This document shows positions 1-12,100 of a DNA stretch of 64,000 nt, one piece after another; the first letter of the stretch is position 1; every line of letters starts with the position of its first letter. The translations under genes and the position numbers were made by a program. Under the pieces are notes generated by a model. That model saw only the letters and a program-made list of their open reading frames with translations, made no database searches and was not told the DNA's origin. The DNA lies in the NCBI RefSeq assembly GCF_905475395.1, contig NC_058339.1:18422001-18486000 (forward strand). Reading direction: 5' to 3'. Source of the DNA: Chrysoperla carnea (lineage: Eukaryota; Arthropoda; Insecta; Neuroptera; Chrysopidae).

Positions 1-3000
1 TTTTAATTTATTGATTTTATTTTATTGATTTTCAATATTTAATATTTTTTTAAATTTTCAATATTTTGATTACCTGTAATTATTTGACCATACACGACGC
101 TCATACATCCTTAAAATTAAAAGGTTTCTTTGGAAATCAAATCTATAATAGTTTTAAATCGTTTGTATTTTAAGACTTTCATAAAGAATGAAATTTTCAA
201 TAAATCGTCTAGACATTTTTTCTTATAAAGATTTTCTATTTAAATATAAATATTATTATTATTAATGCTAATTATTTTTGTCAATATCATAAATGTTGGT
301 TTACATAAGTTTCAATTTAAAAACTAACCAATTACCGAGAATTAAATGAATATATTTTAATTATTTTGCTGTAATTACATAACGTATGCAAATTGTTGTA
401 AAATTTATGGTAACAACTAACAACATTCTTTGTTTAGGAAACTTTTAATAGAAGTGGAAATTTTCCTCATAATTATTGAATGTCATAAATGTCATTTTAT
501 TCATATATTTTTCATTTATTATAATTAGGTTGGCGTTGATTAAATTAACTTCTCTAAAGATTGATTATTAATTTTTCATTAACACATCTTTTTTAATTTA
601 AATATTATTTACGATTAAGGTAACGACATGAGACTAGCTAGAAGAAAAAATTGTAGAAGCATTTACTAAGGAGGGGAGTTAGTTCAAGTGCGAGGGGCAA
701 TGAAGTCAATTAACCAAATTTTTCGGTGTACTTTGATCATAAACTCCAATTTTTTTGTATTGTCATACAAGAGATTATTGAAGTATTCGTTCAATGTTCA
801 AAAATATTTGACCTATTTTTAAAAATATCTATTCACACGTTTGACAAAAAATTTGTTTATTTATTTGAAAATGTATAAACTTTTATTATTTTTTTATTAC
901 TTAAAATCCATGTAAAAAAATCATTGTGGCGACAACCTAAACATGATTAGAACTAAATTTATTTGACTTATTTATTAATCATAAATAATTTCTTAATATT
1001 TTATCTTAGCTTTATATTTTAATTAAGTACAATTCTATAATCTTTTAAAATGACATACAAATTAAATCTTTTAAAATGACACACAGTACATTCCCTCTTT
1101 GTTTTATACATAAAAATTTCTATAAAAACTCTTCTTACTTCATATACTTTAAATGGCTTACGAGATGGTTACCAAACTGTATATGATGAAAATCCCTTAA
1201 TTGTTTACGTTTACACGATTTATAAAACATTGGGTACTTCTCAGCCCTTACAAATTGAGTTTAGGGTATTTATGTAAATTGATTTGGCGCTCAGAAGAAT
1301 GTTAATATCCAAGTTCGTAAGCAAGTAAAACTAGTTTCAATTTTATACAGTTTTATATTATGATATAAAGAAATTTTTGTTTTCGGAAGTAAACAAACAC
1401 TAAGGAAAGCATATATTTATTACAATATTACAAAATTATTTAATTGCCAATAATTAATTTGTTAGAGGTCGTAAAATTATGACTTAATATGTTTAAAAAT
1501 AGATTTTTTTTAAATTGAAGAGTGTATTAACCTTTAAATTTAAGACAAATAGAAATGAAGAAATCATCAAAAGACATAAAAACATTGTTTATAAATATGT
1601 TTATATTACATATATAAATATTAAATGTCTGTCAATCAACAATAAATTTCGAATTTATATATTTGATTAATATGTAAAAACCTTTTAATAAACTATTATA
1701 AACGACTTCAAAAAAGAACAGAAAGAAATTGTTTAAACAAACTTTTTCTGTCGCCTTTTTAATTTTCTGAGGGAAATCAATTTTGACTTCCCTCATGACG
1801 TCGAACAATGTTACCACAGATAATAAATGTTTATATAATACTATAGATACGCATCTCTATGATCATCCCGGAAACTTGCAAATTTAGTTCTCATTCCACT
1901 AACGGCAAAGCACTTCAACCAATTGACCGCCTTTTTTGAAATTCTCAATGCCAAATTCTAAATAAAATTTTTACTTTTTATACCTTTTTCCCAAATCATA
2001 TGCTTAACTAACTATACAATCGATAATAAAGTAATTAAATTATTTTATATTTTTTAGAAAAGTTTATATTTTATTTACATTTTTTCTATAGCAGTCATTG
2101 CCTATGTTATTTAATGTAGAAACTATCTACTGTAGTGACATCAATTGTTGGGAGTGCTAATTTTTTGTAGCTCATATAGCTCATATAATAAAAACTGTTT
2201 GAGTTTTACATCTATATTATCTACATCTATAATTATTTGTCTATGGATATAACACTTGTCAACTGTAGAGTAGAGAGATTATATTAATCATTCATGTGGA
2301 TTGATTAGATGTATTCTAAAACATGTTGGATGTAAAAATTTATAAGTTTATTACCTTATTAGAGAAAGGGTTTTTATTTATAATAATGGATACATTTGTG
2401 AAAGCTTTGATAGACAATGTAAATAGTAAGTCAATGACTTGACTCATCATCACATTTATTATATTTTTATAACGTGTGCCATACATTTTATAAATGTTTT
2501 CATTTTAAAATATTACTTTGATCTCCAAATTATCCACATAATTAAAAATTTACATTCTAATAAAATAAAAATTTAAAATAACAAAACAAAATGTCAAATC
2601 CGTCTCAATTTTTATAGACCGAAAGATGATGACAGCTCAAGATTCCAAGTTATTTCGTATCGAAACTGAGTAGAAAGTATTTAAGAAAAATCTCCTTAAA
2701 TAATAATCTCACGGAAATGTATCCGACATCTTCAAAAGCTACAAGTACCAAATTTTTATTTATATAATCGTGTCACAATTTCAAAGACTTATCAAAATTT
2801 CTCAAGATATAAATTGACTACTTGCTTATTGGAGACATATTTTTCGAAGTAATTTTATAAGAAAATGCATTGATGTTATAATTAAAAATTGCAAACTGCA
2901 AAATATTTACATAACTTTTTTTTTTAAAAAGTAGTTAAAAATTTAATATTTGGCACGCGGAAACGAATATTTACATAAATAATAAAATATTACCAAGGAT

Positions 3001-6000
3001 TTTGGGTGTAAAATATTTTGTGTGCATATCTGTAAATGATATACATCCGAAAAATTTTAACATAAACATATAATATATAGTCAAAATAATAAAAAATGTA
3101 CACTACTAAAATGCAGACGTAATATAATAAAAGAAAAAATCCGTTATAATAAATCATCATAATGATTTGTTGAACCGCCAACTTAACATTTTTAGCCTTG
3201 AATTTGGCCAAAGATTTATATGTGGTGGTATTGTATGGTTATAAAAAAAGAGGCCCCAACAGACTTGCCCGTCAATAACGTTTATTCACCATTCAATATT
3301 ACCCACCCGTCATAACACAAACACAATATTTCCTATATCAATAAATAAATCAATTTTTTTGTCTAGATGAAATATACCATGAATCAGCCTCTCTTTACGA
3401 GGTTATATCACAGATCATTTATAATTTTATTAAAAAGTTCAAAAGTATTCTGTTAGTCATTGTTTTGTTAAAAGCTGCAAATATTTAAAAAAAATATTAA
3501 ATGTTCTCTGATTCTCTACAATTTATTGCTGTTGTCTTGCTATGGGTATCAGATAATTCTAAATTTTTTTTGTACTTATTAAGGGTATTATAATACAATT
3601 ACCATTAAAATCTGAAGTCGATTGATCGTCTCACATCCAAATTTTATCGAATTTTGAAAAACGAAGTATGTAATCATACTAAATTTGGTTCGTACTTTTC
3701 AAATTTGTGATCAAAATTAACCTAGCTCTAGTAGATTTCAAGAATATGGAGCCCTGATACCGATATTAAGCAAATAAGTGATAGCTAGCGAAAAACTGAA
3801 TTCACAGCTGAAAAGAATGACCCAAAATTAGTGGGTTTAAAAAAAATTCCAATAAAATCAGATCAAATTTGCCTGTGTTTTCAAAAAAATCGAATTTTTT
3901 TAACTTTATGACATCATTAGAATCCAAAAAATTTAATTTTGCTCTATCACATCCAAATTTTATCCAATTTTGATAAACCAAGTATGTAATGCTACTAAAT
4001 TTGGGTCATACTTTTCAAATTTGCGATCAAGATTAATCTAGCTCTAATAAGTTTCCAGAATGTGGAATCCTGAGCGGATCAAATTTGTCTGTGTTATTAA
4101 AAAAAATACAAATTTAAAACTATTATTGTGCATTATCGAAATCTGTTTTGTCGTATATTGTAAAATACGTTAGTAATTGCTAAATTGCTGAATAAATAAA
4201 TTGAAGCGTTGTAATTAATAATTATTGAATGTAATTAAGTCTTAAATAAAACCAAAGTAGATAATTTTTATCCAAGAATGAATTTCAATTTATTCTATGC
4301 CTATGTTCTTTTACGTCATGTGATTTAATTAACATTAATTATGTACTAGGAGTTTAATAATTCTGTCGTTCAATGTAGTAAATATTGAAAAATTCATCTT
4401 AGTTTGATTAATTCTACGATGACATTCCCTGGTTATTGCAGAATGATTTTTCCCCAATTTTATGCATAGAAGAACAGAGTGATAAAGTTTATTCATTTCT
4501 TTTTAAATTCTACTTTTAATCATCCTTGTACGAGGTTTTCCGAATCATTCACTGTCAAAACAAAATTAACACTTTTTGACTTTAAACTACTGCATCTCTA
4601 GATTTTTTTTGATTTTGCAAGTTTTAACTTGTTAAGTATTTTTTTTTTTTTTTTTTTTGCTTTCATAATTAAAGAACAACGTAGCAAAACAACAAAAACC
4701 GTTTTTATTCTGAAAAATATTTTTCTAGTACATTGTGTTAAAACTATAAGACACAATATTTGAATATAAAAAGAATAGTATTTGATGGACTGATTACATC
4801 ACCACTAAAAACACTTTATTAGACGTGAAAATGAACAGCGGCGCCTCATACTTGAGAAATAACTAAGCCTATTAGTCATCAATTCACACGCATAAACAGC
4901 AGTTAACATGGAACGTCCGATTAAACAATGAATACACAATTATACCAACACATTTTATTTTATTGAAATTAATATACTTATTGTTGCGTTTTTCACTTCA
5001 GTATGCAATCATTTTTTACTTCTGTATGCACCTATAATTGCTAATAGTTTTCAACTCATTTAGCTTAAAAATTTGGTGAAGGGTAGTTCTTAAGAAGATA
5101 TGCAAGGATTGAATAATACTACAGATTACAATAAAACTTTATAAATACATTTCTTGATTAACAAAGTTTCCAAATATCACAAACAATTCCTAGGCCATCG
5201 AGCTTTTTATTATTATTTTATCGTTCAAAGTTGGCTGAAAAAATTATGAATCATGTAGGTTATCCTTTCCAATTGGATATTTCTATATCAACCAATCTAA
5301 AGAGTGTGATAAAAAACTATCTAAAATATTTAGACAATCTTGTAGTTTATAATAATACCATAAACATACAAGGTTGTCGATTTGATGAATAGAGACGACT
5401 ATAGTTAGAGTATTGATGATTGAAGAGCGATATTTATATTATCAAATTTATAAGCAGCACTTGCACACAATATATTATATATTTTTGTAGTTGCGTGGTA
5501 TTGTAAATCCAAAAATAACTCATTACTTGACTACAAAGCATGTATTTGGTTTATATGCATATACCGTGCAATAAGCCAAAACATTTTTACAAGACTGTAG
5601 AGAAACAAACAACTTAATATGCTGGTTAAAAGTGTTAATGAGCTCAAAGTTGTATAGTTAATAGTTTTTGAGTTATTTGCAGTCAAAGGTCTCTTTTTCG
5701 ATTACCAATTGAGATTCATAAAAAAATCGAGTTTGTTTGAAATGTTTCTTCGAAAAATGAAGATGATATTTCAGTTCAAATCCTATTATTTAAGTAAAAC
5801 ATTTTTTATCTGGATACAGAAGTCACGTGAATATTCTATACCATTTATTTTCGATTCTGAGACGAAGACAAAATGATATTTTTTTGCAAACACGTATTTA
5901 TTACACCATACAAAGCACTTATATCCGGTATATAAACTTACGTGACACTTCTATGTATGGACCACACATTGAATTCGTATTATTGTGCCAATAGGTTTTT

Positions 6001-6850
6001 TTATTAAATTGATTTATTATTATTCATTAAATATTAATTATAATTGTTAATTATAATAAAAGACGAATACAATACACTTTTAACAAAGTACTTGCAGGTT
6101 GTTTTTCAGTGACTCAACGGGTAACTCTAGCGCATAAATGTTAGAAACATTTTTTGCATGCAAAGACTAATAGTATCTTTTTAATTTGAAGATAAAAAAA
6201 TTGAGTTGCAAACTAATTCAATAAGAAAATGACTCAAACCCTGACTTGAAAAGACTCAAAAACAATTACTTTTTTCAACTTTATGACATCGATCGATTTT
6301 TAATTTTCTGTTACTAAAATGTTGAGAATATGCTTGGCTATGGCTGAGTAAACAGAAAACTTTTAATTATAACAGTCTAAAGAATAAACGAACAAAAAAT
6401 TTCATTACCTCACCATTTTTACTAAATCAGATTTAAAAATTTTATTTCTCAAAAATTAAAGAACGTCGTTTTTAGTTGGTATTTACTATTTGGTTGTAGT
6501 CTTTGGAGAAGAAAAAATAAAAAAATTTAATTTTTTGAATGTTCTTTTTATAATTTTCTTCGAATTGATTATTGTTTATCACAAAACTAACTAAATTATT
6601 TTTTATATTTATTGGCATCCTGTCAAAATATATTATTTCGGTTATTATTTTATTAAATGAACACGCAAATTCACCCATCAATAAGAATTTTATTTAATAT
6701 CTATTTTAAAATAATTTTAATTTCCAACAATTAATCGTATATTAATTGCATTAGTTAAGTTATGGTCTAAGAGCCATTGACCGGCAGACTTATGGCATTT
6801 TAACAAACCCTATACTTTCGTCAATTACTCCTTTATACAACGCAGGTATA
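1..6850. other. Gene-free AT-rich stretch, probably 5' intron or upstream flank of Madm
   Basis: I see no exon with recognisable similarity here. Open frames are short and of low complexity, such as the ones near 1632-1817 and 2990-3211 on the minus strand. I looked specifically for the missing N-terminal exon of the NRBP gene (the conserved block rich in Glu followed by Cys-Gly-Arg-Trp) and did not find it. Contents include a long T tract near 4640-4660 and a diverged direct duplication at 3630-4110, listed separately. If the NRBP first exon lies left of the window, this whole stretch is intronic; that is inference. Confidence 0.5.
3630..4110. repeat. Diverged direct duplication, about 265 bp and 165 bp copies
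   Basis: Copy one spans about 3630-3895 and copy two about 3946-4110. Both begin with a 'tcacatccaaattttatc' block, run through a shared 'aagtatgtaat...actaaatttgg' segment and end with 'gatcaaatttg...ctgtgtt'. Copy two lacks about 95 bp from the middle (the equivalent of roughly 3763-3860). The copies differ at scattered positions, so the duplication is not recent. It may be two insertions of one unnamed repeat. Confidence 0.6.
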
Positions 6851-7138
6851 GTGGATGGAGTGGGGACCCACTCGAGAAATTCGGACTGGGTAAATACCCA
6901 CTCAATCGAAAATCAGAAATTTATTAAAGGGCTGATTCCAGAATTCATGAGCTTCGCTCGATTTTTTATCACAGTTTCAGGGTCATTCTGTTCAAATGAA
7001 CGAAGTTTTTCTGTTCTCCGTAGACTGAAAACATATTTGAGATCGACAATGTTGCAAGATCGGCTCAAGAATGTTGCTATTTTACATATGTATTCGGAAA
7101 TAACCGACCAGATCGATTTAGATGAAGTGATAAATTAG
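6851..7138 (+). pseudogene. hAT transposase C-terminal dimerisation domain, decayed
   Basis: A 95-codon frame encodes the conserved C-terminal end of a hAT-superfamily transposase: an N-E-R-S-F-S-V-L-R-R-L-K-T-Y-L-R-S-T-M core followed by Q-D-R-L and a D-E-V-I-N end. This block is the dimerisation region of hAT transposases and of related host proteins such as ZMYM1-like proteins. The frame stops at a TAG (7136-7138). The same frame continues for about 20 further codons (I-S-R-N-S-K-R-A-N) typical of the family end, so the TAG looks like a nonsense mutation. No RNase-H-like catalytic core was seen upstream. It is a relic, related to but clearly different from the hAT copy at 29807-30713. Confidence 0.65.
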
Positions 7139-9119
7139 TTCATTTCGCGAAATTCGAAACGTGCAAATGTTTTTGCTTTGAAGAAAGGGGTTTGTTGTTG
7201 AAAAACGTGATTTTTCAAGTTATGACGAACTATTTTGAATATTTCAAAAATTTCATAACGCTATTTTAATATCTATTAACATTCTCTTCCAGATCTTTTC
7301 CATACTTTTTCACTTCTATTCCCAACTCCCACGCCCGCCACTAACCAGCTACCCACTCGGGCTAGGCATGATCTGCTGGGCCTGAACTTCTTTATTTGTG
7401 TGTGGGATCCTTCAACAATACCTGATCTTTTACAATTAGTTTTTCACGCTTGAAGTTTAAAAACAACAGTCTCATGAAACCCATTAGCTCCATGTTTTTA
7501 TATAGTAATAAATAGATGACCTTCTTATTAAAAAATACAACTTTTTTTAGTATGCAAACTTGTAAACATCAATACACGGCACCGGTTGTTAAATTGAATT
7601 TAAAAAAAAAAAATTATATATTTTTTGGCAAATTATAAATATAAATCTTGCATACTGCTTTATTTGAATTTAATTAAATGATGTTATAAGTGTATAAAAT
7701 AATTAATAATGAATAAATTAAATTATTAGTTTGATAACTTGAAGCGATAATATTTTTGGCAAATATTTAACTAATAATTATTTAAATATTTGAGTATGAT
7801 CTAATTATGTTATTTATATTATCAATGTATTTATACATTCAAATAATTCTTTTCAAAATTTTTTACATATCAAGTGTACCTTTTGAAAATTTATATAAAA
7901 AAATTACTTATTTCTTCTTTATTGCCGAATAATTTCGGTTATTTGTTGATTTGCTACATTTTTATTTTTAAAATTTTCGTACTGTTAAAGTGAATGTCCG
8001 GCACCTCCCTTTTTTACAGAATGAAATCAAATTTTGAGTTGATATTAAGGAATAATCACTCCCTTGAGAATTTCTTAGTTCCAAATTTTTTACCCGTCAA
8101 TTAAAAAAGATTTTCGCTTGCTTTTCGACGCCATTATTCCAATATAGTACTATATAGAGCACCTCAAAATCTATAAAATCACCCATTATCAAAACTCCCG
8201 AAAAACTTTCCAGGTAAAAATACTAGATGACTGTACTACAAAAAATCAAAATCGGTTCATCCATTTAGGAGCTACGATGCCACAGACAGACAGGCAAACA
8301 GATAGACACACATTCACATAGCGGTCAAGCCGCCTAGCCCTGTAATAACTGCAATAATTTTGCTAATAGAGGCCCTTTGGATAGGATATACGATCTTCGG
8401 AACGCCTCTGATTGTACTCCATATCTGTCTTGTAGTATCACAAGTACGTTTCTCCCTGTTCCTTCCTCAATCTAAGATTGGTCTTTTTTAAGATATCCTC
8501 TTTAAGGATCAGTATGCAGTTAGCAAACGGAACTCCCGGATTTCACTCTTGGATGCTCCCGAATGCTTGTGTCCGGTAGCCTTGTGCCATTTCTTGTGCA
8601 TGTTCTTGTTCGACAATCCTGTGCTACCTTTGAGAAATGACAACTAACAAAGTTAACTATTGTAATACACTTGGGTATTCAATCTTTGTAGTTGTTTTAA
8701 ATCCCTTAGATTCATGAGACCGATTTGGAAATTTCAAAGAGCCAGTTTTCAAATTAAGAAATCCAGGTTAGGTAATTTTATGACCAAAAGTTTGTTAGTA
8801 CCATAAATATTGCTTAACTTTCCGGGATATAAAAATACTAAAAACTTAAAAAGTGAAATGATTCCAAATTCTTTTTAAATTACACTCCATATGTTCATTG
8901 CGTATTGCTTCGTACAACGTAGTAAATAGCAGAAACAAACGAACGTTATTGGTTGTGGTATGATTTGAAATTTCAAACGTAACAATCAAGATCTTGTACT
9001 TGAAAAAATAAATACAATTTATTTTTAAAAATGATACACCTGTTTATTTCAATATATAATTTTATTATGTAATCGTATGGCATTTTTATTAATTTTGATG
9101 TTTTCCTGTTTTTTTTCAG
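7139..9119. other. Non-coding stretch upstream of the first visible Madm exon
   Basis: No gene recognised. A locally less AT-rich patch at about 7310-7400 may be the tail of the hAT relic. 8230-8345 is an interspersed insect repeat, listed separately. 8390-8640 is another less AT-rich patch with no frame I can name on either strand. The stretch ends in a long pyrimidine tract and the AG acceptor at 9118-9119. Confidence 0.45.
8230..8345 (-). repeat. Interspersed insect repeat with (CAGA)n-like tract
   Basis: The segment reads '...atcggttcatccatttaggagctacgatgccacagacagacagg...', a simple-sequence-rich block that recurs in the window. In the opposite orientation it matches the copies near 39931-40010 and 49806-49950, which share 'ctgtggcatcg/ttcat', 'cctaaacggttgaaccgat' and 'tgtgtctgt' blocks. 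I recognise this as a type of repeat common in insect genomes; the class (possibly a non-autonomous element) is not decided here. Confidence 0.5.
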
Positions 9120-12100
9120 GTGGAGCAACGAGATGTTCCAGGTATAGACTGCGCATATTTGGCCATGGATACCGAGGAGGGTGTTGAAGTTGTTTGGAAT
9201 GAAGTACAATTCAGTGAACGTAAGAATTTCAAGGCACAAGAGGAGAAAATTCAACTTGTATTTGAAAATCTAACGCAGTTAGAACATCCGAATATTGTGA
9301 AATTTCATCGATATTGGACAGATACACATAATGATAAACCTAGGGTACATGACTGCTGTTCTTATTATTTAACATAAGTCACAAATAAGCACGATTACAA
9401 TTATTGTAACATCAAGATTTGATGATGGTATTTTATCAAACATGCCAAAATAAACCGGAAATGAAGAATACTATTTTTTATCTTTTTCAAGTATAGATAA
9501 ATCCAAACTGAAATAAACGCTGACCAAGAAATACTATCTTGGGGGATGTCCGTTGTTTTCCGAACATTCTGATTCGCGTTGCAATTCACTTATGTTAAAT
9601 GGCTTTCGGTCAAATTATCTGAAACTATGGGTTTTAATAGTTCTTGATGAGACTCAGGGTTTCTAGGAAGTTTCAGGGGTTCATAGTTTCAGGAAACCAG
9701 AATTTCTATTTGGACACTCAAATATAGTATATATATCCCATATCATTGGTAAACTGTAAAAACTTGCTAATTTTTTTCTGTCATTACCTGCTGACTGACA
9801 GTCTATCAGTTTTTAGGTCTTTGGTTCTTTGGAGCCTTTTGACCGATTAACAAGGACAATCAAAATAACTAATTGCACAAACCTCAAACGAAAATCATAT
9901 GGCATAAAAGGATTTTAAGGCCATATAATGCTTGTCCCGTAAGTAAGGCCCGTTGTAGTTAATTTCTGAAGAAAATGCTAGAAGTCATGAAGGACAACTT
10001 TCTAATTGTTCTTCTATGTCTAATCATAAAATATAGACCTGAGTTGACATTTAAATGATTCTAAAGTTGAAATCCTATTTAAGGGCACCTCCAAATGTTT
10101 CCCTTTAACATATTATTTTTCCAAGAAACGTTTTTCAAATTATTTGTTTGAATCTAATAAATTAATTCCAAAAATTATGCTACCCTAATAAAGAATTCCA
10201 TTGAGCCCAATTGAATACTCATACTACTGGGTCAGGATGAAAATTTTAGTAAGTTTACTCTTTATTTTGGTTTTAATTTGAAGGATTCAATAGAAGAATT
10301 CATCATCAAATCACAGTGTTGCAGAAATCATTAGCTTCCCTCACAAATATTTAAAATAAGATGAAATTAAACTAATGGATGTAATTTTTCTTTGATTTAG
10401 GTTATATTTATTACCGAATATATGTCATCGGGTTCATTAAAGCAGTTCCTAAAGCGTACCAAACGTAATGTAAAAAGGCTTCCTCTTCAAGCATGGAAAC
10501 GATGGTGTACACAAATCCTCTCAGCCCTCAGGTAAATATACTAAACTGCTAGTATGGCAAACATTTCTTACAATTGAACAATATTTTTTTTAAATATTAG
10601 AAATTATTTATATTATATTTTTATATTGTTTTTAAATTAAGATAAATTTATTGATTCATTCAAAAATCAAGGAAATCTTTAACTGAAAACTTTGAAGTAT
10701 ATTTAAATCTTAAATTGAATTAAAATACAGGTATGAAAATTAAATATTTCCTTGATAGTAAAAATAAAATTGTAAAATAAAAAATGTTAAGAAATGAAAT
10801 AAACTAAAAAAATTTTCAACAATGAAAAGGTAAGTTTTTGAATTAATTTATATCAATTTACTTGTAAGTATTTAAAACGAACATGTCAACAAAATGTGGG
10901 GTGAAACACCTTATCAAATGATATTTTATATAATAACATTTCAAAATATAATTTAATAATATTAAAAAGATCCCATCATATGTTTAGCTAGCGACGCCAT
11001 TCTTCTTCCAGCATCAATCGAAAGAGTCGTCTTTCATTCAACGAAAATCATCAACGAACGCGTTGATAACAATTCGTTCAAATTCGCCACAATCGCCGTC
11101 GAGTATAAAATAATAATTCATTGATCGATCAAAATCGCTTTAATATTGATCGTCAATGATATTTATCAACAATATCCGGCGGCAATTTTAATAATCTACT
11201 TTAATTCCTATAGACGAAATTCAATCATACTAAAGGGGGGTACATTGTGATGTTTTTCTTTACAGTTACTTGCATTCCTGTTCGCCACCTATCGTCCATG
11301 GCAACCTCACCTGTGATACGATATTTATTCAGCACAATGGCCTCGTGAAAATAGGATCAGGTAATTCTGAGTATAACTAATTCACACATTTCATCATTTC
11401 TCTTTGTTAGGGCATAGTGGTGCTGCTGCATTCATAAGTCTGGGAAATTTTTTTAATTTTTCTGGTTGTAAGATAGGGACATCTATGATTGATTTCCTAA
11501 ATTGATTTTGTTGTTTACATGACTTTAAGTAATTTTGTTCAATTTATCCTGTTTTAAGGAAATATTCATAAGGAAATCATCATAAAGGATTCTGTTTATC
11601 TTTACAATGATACTGACTGTGCGCGTTCGTGTTTTAAATTCGCGTCGCGATTATAAGGGTGGGGGGTCGATCGTCGAAACGTGTTGGAAACATTTTTAAT
11701 AACTATCCAGTCAGAGGAATTGTAAGATACATTGTCCAATGTCTCATATTCTTACTACCGGCCCAGACACATGTTGTTACAATCATTCTAATTATGGTAT
11801 TTTTAATTTTTCTTAACAGTTGCACCTGATTCAATAAATCACCATGTGAAGACTTGTAGAGAAAATATTAAAAATATGCATTTCTGGGCGCCAGAATATG
11901 CTAGTAAGTATATTTAGTATAACTTTCGTGATTTTTATAAAAAAACTAAAACTTTTTCTGTTCAATTTAGCATCAATGACACCGGCAATTGATGTTTATT
12001 CATTTGGAATGTGTGCGTTAGAAATGGCCGCGTTAGAAATTCAAGGTAATGGAGATTCTGGAAATCTAGTCACAGACGAAAATATAAACCGGACTATTGA

